Assembly (NCBI RefSeq): GCF_001428385.1
Contig: NZ_LMSK01000001.1
Location: 910,290 to 974,289, forward strand
DNA: 64,000 nucleotides
From: Rhodanobacter sp. Soil772
GTDB lineage: Bacteria; Pseudomonadota; Gammaproteobacteria; Xanthomonadales; Rhodanobacteraceae
Direction: 5' to 3'
Part shown: positions 48,128-57,722 of the stretch, one piece after another
How positions within the stretch are numbered: position 1 is the stretch's first letter
Layout: each line of letters opens with the position of its first letter
Notes under the pieces: model-generated
Database searches by the model: none
What the model saw: only the letters and a program-made list of their open reading frames with translations
Told to the model about the DNA's origin: nothing
Translations under genes and position numbers: made by a program

Positions 48128-49207
48128 CTATGCTGATTCATACCAGCGTTTGCTGCGGTTGACGATGCGCACCACCGAAAGCATCACCGGCACCTCGATC
48201 AGCACGCCCACCACGGTCGCCAGCGCCGCACCGGAATGCACGCCGAACAAGCCCACCGCGGTGGCCACGGCCAGCTCGAAGAAATTGCTGGCGCCGATCA
48301 GCGCCGAGGGACCGGCCACGCAGTGCGGCACGCCGAAGCGGCGATTGAGCCAGTACGCCAGGCCGGCGTTGAAATACACCTGGATCAGGATCGGCACCGC
48401 CAGCAGCGCGATGATCGCCGGCTGCGCGATGATCTGCCGGCCCTGGAAACCGAACAGCAGCACGAGGGTGGCCAGCAGCGCGAACAGGGACGCCGGCCCC
48501 AGCCGCTGCAGCAGCCTTTGCAACCGCGCCTCGCCACCATGCGCAAGCACCCGGCGCCGCAGCAACACGCTGAGCACCACCGGCACCACGATGTACAGCA
48601 GCACCGACAGCAGCAGCGTGTTCCACGGCACCGTGATCGAGGAGATGCCCAGCAGCAGCGCCACGATCGGCGCGAACGCCACCACCATGATGGCGTCGTT
48701 CAAGGCGACCTGGCTCAGCGTGAATGCCGGCTCGCCGTTGCACAGGTTGCTCCACACGAACACCATCGCCGTGCACGGCGCGGCAGCCAGCAGGATCAGG
48801 CCGGCGATGTAGGAGTCGAGCTGTGCGGCCGGCAGCTGGCCGGCGAAGACATGGCGGATGAAAATCCATCCCAGCAGCGCCATCGAAAAGGGCTTCACCG
48901 CCCAGTTGATGAACAGCGTGACGCCGATGCCCTTCCACTGGTGGCGCACGCCGCCGAGCGCGCCGAAGTCGATCTTCAGCAGCATCGGGATGATCATCAG
49001 CCAGATCAGCACGGCGACCGGCAGGTTCACCTGGGCCACCTGCATGCCACCCAGCGCCTCGAAACTGCCGGGAAGCAGGTGGCCCAGCAGCGTGCCGGCC
49101 ACGATGCACAAGAGTACCCAGAGGGTGAGCCAGCGCTCGAAGAAGCCGATGCGGGCGCCCTCCGAAGGCACCGGACAAGCGGTCAGTTCTGCCGATGCCT
49201 GGTTCAT
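48128..49207 (-). CDS. acr3: ACR3-family arsenite efflux permease
   Basis: Ten-helix arsenite/H+ antiporter of the BART superfamily (359 aa). The catalytic Cys145 is in APCTAMVFVWS and the GASNFFELAVAT helix is conserved. The ATG at 49207 overlaps the arsC stop (ATGA). Arsenate reduced by ArsC is exported here as arsenite. Confidence 0.94.
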   Translation of the reverse strand: MNQASAELTACPVPSEGARIGFFERWLTLWVLLCIVAGTLLGHLLPGSFEALGGMQVAQVNLPVAVLIWLMIIPMLLKIDFGALGGVRHQWKGIGVTLFINWAVKPFSMALLGWIFIRHVFAGQLPAAQLDSYIAGLILLAAAPCTAMVFVWSNLCNGEPAFTLSQVALNDAIMVVAFAPIVALLLGISSITVPWNTLLLSVLLYIVVPVVLSVLLRRRVLAHGGEARLQRLLQRLGPASLFALLATLVLLFGFQGRQIIAQPAIIALLAVPILIQVYFNAGLAYWLNRRFGVPHCVAGPSALIGASNFFELAVATAVGLFGVHSGAALATVVGVLIEVPVMLSVVRIVNRSKRWYESA

Positions 49208-49710
49208 GCGTCCGCTTCTTCGTCGGTGATGCTGCCGATGTGATCGAGCGCCTGCTTCAGCTCGTCGCGCCCCATCGTTTCCACCGGCAGCTTCAGCAGC
49301 GCTGCGATCCGGTACAGGATCAGCGTGTGGGCGCGCCGAAACGCCGCGACCGCGGCGCCCGCATCCTGGGCGGCGGCCGGATCCGGCAGGCCCCAGTGAC
49401 TTTTCACGAAGTCGCCGAACAGCACCGGGCAGGTCTCGTTCGCGGCGTTGTCGCAAACCGTGATCACGATATCCAGCGGCGGCGCGCCCGCTTCGGTGAA
49501 ACGGTCCCACGACTTGCTGCTGAGCCCCTCGGTGGCGATGCTCAGGGCCTTGAGCTCCTCGATCGCGTACGGATTGACGCGCCCGGTCGGCTGGCTGCCG
49601 GCGCTGAACGCCTCGAAGCGTCCCTTGCCCAGATGGTTGAGGGTGGCCTCGGACAAAATGCTGCGAGCCGAGTTGCCGGTGCAGATGAACAGGACGCGAC
49701 ACGGATGCAT
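49204..49710 (-). CDS. arsC: Arsenate reductase, LMW phosphatase type
   Basis: Thioredoxin-type arsenate reductase of the low-molecular-weight phosphatase fold (168 aa). The P-loop CTGNSARS starts at Cys10 and the DIVITVCDNAANETCP segment supplies further Cys residues. I chose the ATG at 49710. It is the first gene of the operon and divergent from arsH. Confidence 0.93.
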   Translation of the reverse strand: MHPCRVLFICTGNSARSILSEATLNHLGKGRFEAFSAGSQPTGRVNPYAIEELKALSIATEGLSSKSWDRFTEAGAPPLDIVITVCDNAANETCPVLFGDFVKSHWGLPDPAAAQDAGAAVAAFRRAHTLILYRIAALLKLPVETMGRDELKQALDHIGSITDEEADA

Positions 49711-49725
49711 GGCGGCGATTCCGGA

Positions 49726-49766
49726 TTGGTTTCTATATTTCCATAATGATAGAATCATTAAACCAA
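49726..49766. promoter_or_regulatory. Nested inverted repeats between arsC and arsH
   Basis: Three symmetric pairs in 41 bases of AT-rich DNA: TTGGTTT with AAACCAA (outer, 49726-49732 and 49760-49766), TTCTAT with ATAGAA (49731-49736 and 49749-49754) and AATGAT with ATCATT (49745-49759). It is the likely ArsR operator for both directions. A TTGGTT/TAGAAT pair with an 18-base spacer (49726-49755) could serve arsH. Confidence 0.65.
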
Positions 49767-49779
49767 AGCAACCGGAAAC

Positions 49780-50553
49780 GTGCCCGTGCCGATCCAGGAC
49801 CTGCCTCATATAGCCGCCGATATGTTGGACACCCCCAGCCTGGCCAAACTGGCCTTACCGGCCGACGCCGACCATCCGCCGCGCATCCTGATCCTGTACG
49901 GCTCGCTGCGCGCACCATCGTTCAGCCGCAAGCTGGCGCTGGAAGCCGAGCGCATCCTGCGCCAGTTCGGCGCCGAGACGCGGGTGTTCGACCCGCACGA
50001 ACTGCCGCTCCTGGACAGCGTGCCGGCCAGCCATCCCAAGGTGCAGGAACTGCGCGCGCTGTCGCTGTGGTCCGAAGGCCAGGTCTGGGTCAGCCCCGAG
50101 CGGCACGGTGCGGTGACCGGCGTGTTCAAGAACCAGATCGACTGGTTGCCGCTGGAAGACGGCAGCGTGCGGCCCACGCAGGGACGCACGCTCGCCGTGA
50201 TGCAGGTCAGCGGCGGGTCGCAGTCGTTCAACGTGGTGAACGCGCTGCGGGTGCTGGGCCGCTGGATGCGCATGGTGACCATCCCGAACCAGTCTTCGGT
50301 GGCCAAGGCCTGGCAGGAGTTCGACGACGACGGCCGGATGAAGCCGTCGCCGTTCTACGACCGCGTGGTGGACGTGATGGAGGAGCTGTTCAAGTTCACC
50401 CTGATGGTGCGCGGGCGCAGCGACTACCTGGTCGACCGCTACAGCGAGCGCAAGGGCGCCGCCGCGGCACATGCGCTGGCGGCCGCGGCCGAGGTGCTGG
50501 AAAGTGCCGCGACGACGAGCAAACCCGCCTGCTGCAGCAGCGGAACGTGTTGA
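49780..50553 (+). CDS. arsH: ArsH NADPH-dependent FMN reductase
   Basis: Flavodoxin-like organoarsenical oxidase or quinone reductase (257 aa). The FMN-binding motif is [17 protein letters not shown] near residue 41, and the ArsH-type [19 protein letters not shown] and [14 protein letters not shown] segments are present. It ends with a Cys-rich tail (CCSSGTC). The start is a GTG at 49780; a second GTG two codons later is possible. Confidence 0.92.
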   Translation: MPVPIQDLPHIAADMLDTPSLAKLALPADADHPPRILILYGSLRAPSFSRKLALEAERILRQFGAETRVFDPHELPLLDSVPASHPKVQELRALSLWSEGQVWVSPERHGAVTGVFKNQIDWLPLEDGSVRPTQGRTLAVMQVSGGSQSFNVVNALRVLGRWMRMVTIPNQSSVAKAWQEFDDDGRMKPSPFYDRVVDVMEELFKFTLMVRGRSDYLVDRYSERKGAAAAHALAAAAEVLESAATTSKPACCSSGTC

Positions 50554-50582
50554 GCCTGCGACTCACGCCTGCCAACCACTGA

Positions 50583-52433
50583 CTAAGCCGGCGCATCCTC
50601 CGCCGCCACGAAGCCGCCGGTCTGCCGCTTCCACAGCCGCGCGTACAGACCCGCATGCGCGATCAGCTGCGCATGCGTGCCGGTCTCGACGATCTGCCCC
50701 TTGTCCAGCACCACCAGCCGGTCCATCCGCGCGATGGTGGACAGGCGATGCGCGATCGCGATCACCGTCTTGCCCTGCATCAGGATGTCCAGGCTGTCCT
50801 GGATCGCCGCTTCCGCTTCGGAGTCGAGTGCCGAAGTCGCTTCGTCCAGCACCAGGATCGGCGCGTCCTTCAGCAGCACGCGGGCAATCGCGATGCGCTG
50901 GCGCTGGCCGCCCGAGAGTTTCACGCCGCGCTCGCCGACCAGCGCGTCGTAGCCGCGACGGCCTTCGCCGTCGCTGAGGTTCGGGATGAATTCGTCGGCG
51001 CGCGCCTTGCGCACGGCCTCGATCACCTGCGCCTCGCTGGCATCGGGGCGGCCGTACAGCAGGTTGTCGCGGATCGAACGATGCAGCAGCGAGGTGTCCT
51101 GGGTGACGACGCCAATCTGCGAACGCAGGCTTTCCTGGGTGACGTGGGCGATGTCCTGGCCATCGATCAGGATGCGTCCGGCCTCGAGGTCGTACAGCCG
51201 CAGCAGCACGTTGACCAGGGTGGACTTGCCGGCGCCGGACGGGCCGACCAGGCCGATCTTCTCGCCCGCGCGCACGGTGAGGTCGAGCCCGGCGATCACC
51301 CCGCCCTGCTTGCCGTAGTGGAAGTGGATGTGCTCGAAATGCACGCCGCCGTTGGTGACCTCCAGCGGCATCGCGCCCTCGCGGTCCTGCACCGCGCGCG
51401 GCCGCGAGATCGTGGTGATGCCGTCCTGCACCGTGCCGACGTTTTCGAAGATGCCGTTGACCACCCACATGATCCAGCCGGACATGTTGTTGATGCGGAT
51501 CACCAGTCCGGTCGACAGCGCGATCGCGCCCACCGTCACCCGGCCCTCGCTCCACAGCCACAGCGCCAGCGCCGAGGTGCCCACGATCAGGAAGCCGTTG
51601 AGTGTGGTGATGCTGGCGTCCAACGCAGTGGTGACGCGGGTCATCCGGCGCAGCTTGTCGGTCTGCTCGGCCATCGCGTCGGCGACGTAGGCTTCCTCGC
51701 GGCGCGTATGCGCGAACAGCTTCAGCGTCAACACGTTGCTGTAGCCGTCGACGATGCGCCCCATCAGCTTCGAGCGCGCCTCCGAGGCCAGCCACGAACG
51801 CTGTTTGATGCGCGGAATGAAGAACGCCAGCAAGCCGACATAGGCGAACACCCACGCGATCAGCGGCGCCGCCAGCCAAGCATCCGCCTGCGCGAACAGC
51901 ACGATCGCGCTGCCGGTGTAGATGGTGACGTACCAGATCGCATCGACGATCTGCACCGCCGACTCGCGCAGCGCGCCGCCGGTCTGCATGATGCAGTTGG
52001 CGATGCGCCCGGCGTAGTCGTTCTGGAAAAAGCCCAGGCTCTGGCGGATCACGTAGCGGTGGTTCTGCCAGCGGATGCGGTTGGTCAGGCTGGGCACGAT
52101 CGCCTGGTTCACCAGCAGGTCGTGCAGGCCGATGAACAGCGGCCGCAGGATCAGCGCCACGAAACCCATCCACAACAACTCGTTGCCGTGCCGCTGGAAG
52201 AAATCCGCCGCCGGCGCGCCCTTGGCCATGTCGACAATGCTGCCGATGAAGCCGAACAGCGACACTTCGACGATCGCCACCACGAAACCCACCGCGATCG
52301 CCACGGCGAACACCGGCCACACCTGGCGCAGGTAGAACGCGTAGAAGCGCCACACCGACGCCGGAGGCATGCCGTCGACCGGTTCCTTGAACGCGTCGAT
52401 GAGGGATTCGAACCAGCGGAAGATCATGAGCAT
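50583..52433 (-). CDS. ABC transporter, fused permease and ATPase
   Basis: Half-transporter of the exporter type (616 aa). About six membrane helices occupy residues 25-330, followed by the nucleotide-binding domain with GPSGAGKST, LSGGQRQR and LVLDEATSALD. Substrate unknown; relatives are lipid A/MsbA-like or heavy-metal exporters. The start is the ATG at 52433 or, two codons later, 52427. It converges on arsH with 29 bases between them. Confidence 0.88.
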   Translation of the reverse strand: MLMIFRWFESLIDAFKEPVDGMPPASVWRFYAFYLRQVWPVFAVAIAVGFVVAIVEVSLFGFIGSIVDMAKGAPAADFFQRHGNELLWMGFVALILRPLFIGLHDLLVNQAIVPSLTNRIRWQNHRYVIRQSLGFFQNDYAGRIANCIMQTGGALRESAVQIVDAIWYVTIYTGSAIVLFAQADAWLAAPLIAWVFAYVGLLAFFIPRIKQRSWLASEARSKLMGRIVDGYSNVLTLKLFAHTRREEAYVADAMAEQTDKLRRMTRVTTALDASITTLNGFLIVGTSALALWLWSEGRVTVGAIALSTGLVIRINNMSGWIMWVVNGIFENVGTVQDGITTISRPRAVQDREGAMPLEVTNGGVHFEHIHFHYGKQGGVIAGLDLTVRAGEKIGLVGPSGAGKSTLVNVLLRLYDLEAGRILIDGQDIAHVTQESLRSQIGVVTQDTSLLHRSIRDNLLYGRPDASEAQVIEAVRKARADEFIPNLSDGEGRRGYDALVGERGVKLSGGQRQRIAIARVLLKDAPILVLDEATSALDSEAEAAIQDSLDILMQGKTVIAIAHRLSTIARMDRLVVLDKGQIVETGTHAQLIAHAGLYARLWKRQTGGFVAAEDAPA

Positions 52434-52526
52434 TCCGGACCTGCGGGAGCCATCTATTGTGCTTGAAGCCCGAACGATGCGGTGTGACGATGCGGCCTCT
52501 CCGTCGTGACGCACGGGATCAGCAGC

Positions 52527-53063
52527 ATGACCACCGAAACCCTCGAAGGCGCCTGCACCTGCGGCGCGATCCGCTATCGACTGACCAGCGCGCCGATGAT
52601 CGTGCACTGCTGCCACTGCAGCTGGTGCCAGCGCGAGACCGGCAGCGCATTCGCCGTGAACGCGATGATCGAGACCGACCGGCTGCAGCTGCTGCAAGGC
52701 GAGCCGATCATGGTGGACACGCCGTCGGAGAGCGGCAAGGGTCAGCAGATCGCACGCTGCGCGCAATGCCACGTGGCGCTATGGAGCCACTACCCCGGCG
52801 GCGGCAAGGCGGTCGCGTTCGTGCGCGTGGGCACGCTGAAGGAACCGTGGCGATTGCCGCCGGACATCCACATCTACACCTCGACCAGACAGCCCTGGGT
52901 GACACTGCCACCGGGCATTCCCGCCGTGCAGGAGTTCTACGACATCGACCAGGTCTGGTCGCCGGCCAGCCTGAAACGGCGCGCGGCGCTGCGGGCGGCG
53001 CGGCCTTCGTCAAATCTGAACGCCAGCCGCGAAGGCAGCCGCCCATCCGGCCGGCGCGATTGA
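52527..53063 (+). CDS. GFA-family protein
   Basis: Zinc-binding protein of the glutathione-dependent formaldehyde-activating fold (178 aa). The Cys motifs are CTCGAIRY, CCHCSWCQ and CAQCH. The last 45 or so residues form an Arg/Ala/Ser-rich tail beyond the fold. I chose the ATG at 52527; a GTG at 52506 would extend it by seven residues. Many GFA proteins have no proven enzyme role. Confidence 0.83.
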   Translation: MTTETLEGACTCGAIRYRLTSAPMIVHCCHCSWCQRETGSAFAVNAMIETDRLQLLQGEPIMVDTPSESGKGQQIARCAQCHVALWSHYPGGGKAVAFVRVGTLKEPWRLPPDIHIYTSTRQPWVTLPPGIPAVQEFYDIDQVWSPASLKRRAALRAARPSSNLNASREGSRPSGRRD

Positions 53064-53094
53064 CCGCCTGCGGCGGCGCTCCGATCATGGGCGG

Positions 53095-55503
53095 ATGCCT
53101 ACCCTGCTCCGTTGCCTCCTGCTCCTGCTGCTGACTCTCGGCAGCACCGCGTCGCTTGCCCAGAGCAGCGACCCGTCATCGACTGCCGTGCCGGCGGCGA
53201 CGCCCGCGCAAACACTCGACCAGCTGGGCAGCCAGCTCGACACCGTCAAGGCCGCGCTGAAGGACAAGAAATCCGAAGTGCCGCTGGCCGACCTGCGCAC
53301 CACCGCGCTCGGCGTGCAGGACCAGTCGCGCCAACTGGCCACCAACCTCGCGCCGCAGATGACCGCCTTGCAGGCGCAACTTGCCGTGCTGGGTCCGGCG
53401 CCGGCGAAGGGCGCACCGGCGGAAGCACCGGAGGTCGCCGCGCAGCGCCGCAAGCTGGACAAGGCACAGGCCGACCTGGACGCGCAGATCAAACAGGCGC
53501 AACTGCTCGGCCAGAACGCGGCGCAACTGGCGGCGCAGATCACCGGCCTGCGCAACGACGAGTTCCAGGCAAAGCTTGCGTCGCGCACGGCCACGCCGTT
53601 CAGCCGCACGTTCTGGGCCGATCCGGTGCGGGCGTTTCCGGATGACATGGTGCGGCTCAGGCGCCTCGGCGCACGCTTCGCCGGCACCGTGGAGCAGGCA
53701 TGGCAACCGCCGAACCGGCAGCCGCTAGCGTGGTGCCTGATCGCTGCCGCGCTGCTGCTGGGCGGCGGCCGCTGGGTGCTGGAACGGCTGTTGCTGCTGC
53801 TGGCCGCACGCCATGTACCGGACGGCCACTTGCGGCGCAGCGCGATGGCCGTCGCGGTGGCGCTGACCGCGGTCCTCACCACCGGGCTGGCCGCGCAACT
53901 GGCCTACCTGGGACTGAACTGGAACGACATCCTGGACGATGACCTCGCGGCGCTGGCCACCAGCGTCGTCGGACTGGTGTGCTTTGCCGCGTACGTGACG
54001 GGGCTTGGCCGCGCGCTGCTGTCGGTACGGCGGCCGTCCTGGCGTCTGCCGGCGCTGGCGGACCTGGCGGCGCAGCGGCTGCGCCTGTTCCCCTGGCTGC
54101 TGGCCGCGGCGGCGCTGCTGTTCGGCCTGCTCGACCGCACCAGCCGCGCGATCGGCATCAGCCTGCCGGCGACGGTGGCCACGCGCGGCCTGTTCGCGCT
54201 GGCCATCAGCGGCCTGATCGGCCTGGCCCTGCTGCGCCTGCACCGCACCCGTCGGGAACTGGCCGCCAGCGGCGCCGAGCCGGAGCACCGACCGGTATGG
54301 ATCGGCCTGCTCAGCGCGGCCGCCACGCTCGGCGTGGCAGTCAGCTGGCTGGGCGTGGCCACCGGTTTCATCGCGCTGGCGTTCTTCGTCGCCGTGCAGA
54401 TGCTGTGGGTCGGCGTGATCGTGGCCACGGTGTATCTGCTGATCCACCTGATCACCGACCTGATCGACACCTTGCTGTCGCCGCGCGGGCGCAGCGGCCA
54501 GCGGTTGCAGACCACCTTCCAGCTGGCGCCGCACACGCTGGAACAGACCGCCATTCTGCTCGCCGGTATCTGTCGCGTGGGGTTGGCGCTGCTGGCGCTG
54601 GCGACCGTGCTGACCCCGTTCGGCGCCGGCCCGAAGGACCTGCTGGCGAGCGCCGAACAGACCCTCGGCAGTTTCAGGCTCGGCGACCTGGCGATCAACC
54701 CGGGCAGCATCTTCAGCGCCGCGCTGGTGCTGGTGGCGGGGCTGTTCGTGCTGCGCATGCTCAAGCGCTGGCTACGCGAGCAACTGCTGCCGAAGTCCAC
54801 GATGGAACCGGGCATGCAGGACTCCATCGCCACTCTGCTCGGCTACCTCGGCGGCATGCTGGTGTTCGTGCTGACGCTGGCCGCGCTGCAGGTGGACCTG
54901 AAGAGCATCGCCTGGATCGTCAGCGCGCTGTCGGTAGGCATCGGCTTCGGCCTGCAGGCAATCGTGCAGAACTTCATCTCCGGGTTGATCCTGCTGGTCG
55001 AGCGGCCGGTGAAGGTGGGCGACTGGGTCAGCCTGTCGAGCGACGTCGAGGGCGACATCCGCCGCATCAACGTGCGCGCCACCGAGATCCAGATGGGCGA
55101 CCGCTCCACCGTGATCGTGCCGAATTCGCAGCTGATCACCCAGAACGTGCGCAACGTGACCCTGGCCAACGCGCAAGGCCGCGTGCAGATCAAGCTGCCG
55201 ATGCCGCTGGATACCGACGCGGGCAAGGTGCGCGAGCTGGTGCTGGGAATTCTGCGCGCGCACCAGGGCACGCTGGCCACGCCGGCGCCGTACGTGCAGC
55301 TGGAAAACGTCGCCGCCGGCGTGATGACGTTCAACTGCGTCGCCTACGTCGGCAGCCCGCGTGAAGTCAGCAGCGTGAAGAGCGATCTGCTGTTCGAGAT
55401 CCTCGAACGCCTGCGCAGCGAGCGGCTGCCGATGACCAGCCCGCAAAGCATGCTGGTGCGCACCTTGCCGCCGCCGGTCGAAAGCGACGACAGCACCGGC
55501 TGA
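53095..55503 (+). CDS. DUF3772/MscS mechanosensitive channel
   Basis: Large MscS-family channel of 802 aa. A signal peptide (1-23) is followed by a periplasmic DUF3772-type coiled region (about 35-160), eight or more membrane helices, and the MscS pore and beta domain (SVGIGFGLQAIVQNFISGLILL, then RPVKVGDWV). The size resembles the MscK/YjeP group and the protein probably acts in osmotic downshock. It starts 31 bases after the GFA gene. Confidence 0.9.
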   Translation: MPTLLRCLLLLLLTLGSTASLAQSSDPSSTAVPAATPAQTLDQLGSQLDTVKAALKDKKSEVPLADLRTTALGVQDQSRQLATNLAPQMTALQAQLAVLGPAPAKGAPAEAPEVAAQRRKLDKAQADLDAQIKQAQLLGQNAAQLAAQITGLRNDEFQAKLASRTATPFSRTFWADPVRAFPDDMVRLRRLGARFAGTVEQAWQPPNRQPLAWCLIAAALLLGGGRWVLERLLLLLAARHVPDGHLRRSAMAVAVALTAVLTTGLAAQLAYLGLNWNDILDDDLAALATSVVGLVCFAAYVTGLGRALLSVRRPSWRLPALADLAAQRLRLFPWLLAAAALLFGLLDRTSRAIGISLPATVATRGLFALAISGLIGLALLRLHRTRRELAASGAEPEHRPVWIGLLSAAATLGVAVSWLGVATGFIALAFFVAVQMLWVGVIVATVYLLIHLITDLIDTLLSPRGRSGQRLQTTFQLAPHTLEQTAILLAGICRVGLALLALATVLTPFGAGPKDLLASAEQTLGSFRLGDLAINPGSIFSAALVLVAGLFVLRMLKRWLREQLLPKSTMEPGMQDSIATLLGYLGGMLVFVLTLAALQVDLKSIAWIVSALSVGIGFGLQAIVQNFISGLILLVERPVKVGDWVSLSSDVEGDIRRINVRATEIQMGDRSTVIVPNSQLITQNVRNVTLANAQGRVQIKLPMPLDTDAGKVRELVLGILRAHQGTLATPAPYVQLENVAAGVMTFNCVAYVGSPREVSSVKSDLLFEILERLRSERLPMTSPQSMLVRTLPPPVESDDSTG

Positions 55504-55594
55504 GTCGACGCCTGTCGCGGCGGTCGCTCCCGGCCAGGACAGGAAGCGATGGGCGCGCTAGCCTGTGTGCGGTTCCCGCCAATGGAGTCCCGTC

Positions 55595-56023
55595 ATGTCG
55601 GCATCCCATCCCCACGGCAGCACCATCATTCCCTGCCTGCGCTACCGCGACGCACACGCCGCGATCGAGTGGCTGTGCAAGGCGTTCGGCTTCGAGAAGC
55701 AGGCGGTCTACGAGAACGAGGACGGCGGCGTGGAACACGCCCAGCTCATCTTCGGCAGCGGCATGGTCATGCTCGGCGAAGTGCGCGACAACGAGTTCGG
55801 CCGGCATATCGCCCAGCCCGACGAGATCGGCGGCCGCGAAACGCAATGCGCCTGCGTGATCGTCAGCAATTGCAAGTCGCATTACCAGCAGGCGAAAGCC
55901 GCCGGCGCGGTGATCGTCGACGACTACGCCGAGAAGGACTACGGCGGCGCCGGCTACAGCTGCCACGACCCGGAAGGCCACCTGTGGTACTTCGGCAGCT
56001 ACGACCCATGGCAGCCGGAGTGA
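55595..56023 (+). CDS. VOC-family protein, PhnB-like
   Basis: Vicinal-oxygen-chelate fold protein of 142 aa. The pattern IIPCLRYRDAHAAIEWLCKAFGF and the C-terminal CHDPEGHLWYFGSYDPW match glyoxalase/PhnB-like proteins. GGAG lies seven bases before the ATG at 55595. Substrate unknown. It converges on the esterase gene with nine bases between them. Confidence 0.85.
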   Translation: MSASHPHGSTIIPCLRYRDAHAAIEWLCKAFGFEKQAVYENEDGGVEHAQLIFGSGMVMLGEVRDNEFGRHIAQPDEIGGRETQCACVIVSNCKSHYQQAKAAGAVIVDDYAEKDYGGAGYSCHDPEGHLWYFGSYDPWQPE

Positions 56024-56032
56024 CGACGCCCG

Positions 56033-57661
56033 TTACAGCGCCGTAGCGACCCGCTTCAACTTCGAATCCGGCCGCGCGACCGCGTACATTTCCCAGCTGA
56101 TCTGCTTGAGCAGGGCCGTGCGGTCGTCGCCCTGCGCGTACAGGTCGAAGTGGGTCTTGCCCGGCAGGAAGCGGAAGTCCGACTTCGCACCCAGGCCGTC
56201 CAGCACGGCCTTGAGCTTGTGCGAGGCGCCGTCGAGATAGAACGTGTCGGCGGTGCCCACGACCACGTGGATCTTGCCGTCCAGGTCGGCCTTCAGCCGC
56301 GGCCAGTTCGCCTGCACGAGGTGGGCGATGTCGTAGTGCTCGCGCCAATAGGCGACCACCGCCGGGTCGACCGCGCCGGTGTCGCGATCGAACATCGGCA
56401 TCGGCCGGCCGGCCGCACCGCGCGGCGAGAACACCCAGTCGAACGAGGCCATCTGGCCGCCGTACTCGCCCAGCACGCGCTCGAGCTTCGCGAACGCCTC
56501 GAAGCTGGCCAGCACCTTGCCCTTGTCGCGCACCAGCGGGTAGGCGGAACCGTCTGCCCGGCGATACACGTTCGCGTTCGGCGCGTACAGATCCACGCCG
56601 GTGAAATCGTGGAAGTCGCTGGAGTCGGGCGAGGTCGACCAGGTGCCGCCGAAGACCTGCGGATAGCGCGTCTGCAGCCACAGCGTGGCCCAGCCGCCGG
56701 AGGAATGGCCGGTGAGGAAGCGGCCGCTCGGCTGGCCGTCCATGCGGTAACGCGATTCCAGTTGCGGGATCAGCTCGGCGGTCAGCGCCTGGCCCCACGG
56801 GCCATTGTTCACCGAGTCGGCGAATTCGTGCGTGCCGGTGGCGCTGGACTCGTCCAGGAACACCCAGATCATCGGCGGCATCCGCCCGCTGGCCATGCCC
56901 GCCCAGGTATTGACGATGCTGCCGGTGAAGCGGTCGACGTTGCCGCCGAAACCGTGCGTGCTGTAGACCACCGGGTAGCGTTCCGGCTTCTTCGCGTCAT
57001 AGCCGGGCGGCAGCAGCACCCAGCCGCGCATGGGGATCGACCGGCCCCAGAACGCGCTCAGCGCGGGGCTGATGAAGTCGATCGACTCGGTATGACGACG
57101 CGCTTCCGGCAACGCCGCGCGCACCGCCTCCGGCGCCGACGGCGCCAGCGTCCACGGCTCATGCGCCGGTACCGCCCGGGTCAACGGCAGGGTCGGCGTG
57201 GTGCTGGCGGGAAGATGCATCCGCACCACCTCGCTGACGAGGTCGCCGGCATCGCGTCCGGTGTAGTTGTAGTTGTGATCGACGTCGAGCACGGCCTGCA
57301 CGAAGTAATCGCCGGGCGGCAGCTGCGACCAGCCGGCCGGGTACGCCAGCGCATCGGCGTCGATGTCCACGCCCTGCCCTGGTGCCAACCGGCTCACTTC
57401 GCGTGCGGCCACGGAGGCCTGCGTGGCGCCGAATGGATTGGCATCCACCTCGTCGACCTTGCCGTCCTTCGCCGCGGCGATGGCCGCCTTGGCATCGGTG
57501 GCGAACAGCAGCAGCCGGCCCGACGCCGGCTGGGTCAGCGTACTGCCCAGTTGGACATGGAACTGGCTGTGCGCCGCCGGCGCGTCGGTGCGCGCCAATG
57601 CCACGCCGGCGAACAGGCCGCAGCCCAGCACGATCGCTACTGCACGATGCATGTCACGCAT
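56033..57661 (-). CDS. Secreted alpha/beta-hydrolase esterase
   Basis: Esterase of 542 aa with a signal peptide (cleavage likely after LARTDA near residue 26). A roughly 180-residue beta-rich N-terminal domain precedes the hydrolase domain; the nucleophile elbow is GHSSGG and the catalytic His is probably in KTHFDLY. It resembles the putative esterase (EstA/Fes-like) family. The start is MRDMHRAV, or MHRAV three codons later. Substrate unknown. Confidence 0.85.
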   Translation of the reverse strand: MRDMHRAVAIVLGCGLFAGVALARTDAPAAHSQFHVQLGSTLTQPASGRLLLFATDAKAAIAAAKDGKVDEVDANPFGATQASVAAREVSRLAPGQGVDIDADALAYPAGWSQLPPGDYFVQAVLDVDHNYNYTGRDAGDLVSEVVRMHLPASTTPTLPLTRAVPAHEPWTLAPSAPEAVRAALPEARRHTESIDFISPALSAFWGRSIPMRGWVLLPPGYDAKKPERYPVVYSTHGFGGNVDRFTGSIVNTWAGMASGRMPPMIWVFLDESSATGTHEFADSVNNGPWGQALTAELIPQLESRYRMDGQPSGRFLTGHSSGGWATLWLQTRYPQVFGGTWSTSPDSSDFHDFTGVDLYAPNANVYRRADGSAYPLVRDKGKVLASFEAFAKLERVLGEYGGQMASFDWVFSPRGAAGRPMPMFDRDTGAVDPAVVAYWREHYDIAHLVQANWPRLKADLDGKIHVVVGTADTFYLDGASHKLKAVLDGLGAKSDFRFLPGKTHFDLYAQGDDRTALLKQISWEMYAVARPDSKLKRVATAL

Positions 57662-57722
57662 GTCGATTCCCCAACATCACGGCGGTGGAAAGGCCGGGGC
57701 CGCGATCGACCCCGGCGCCTGT

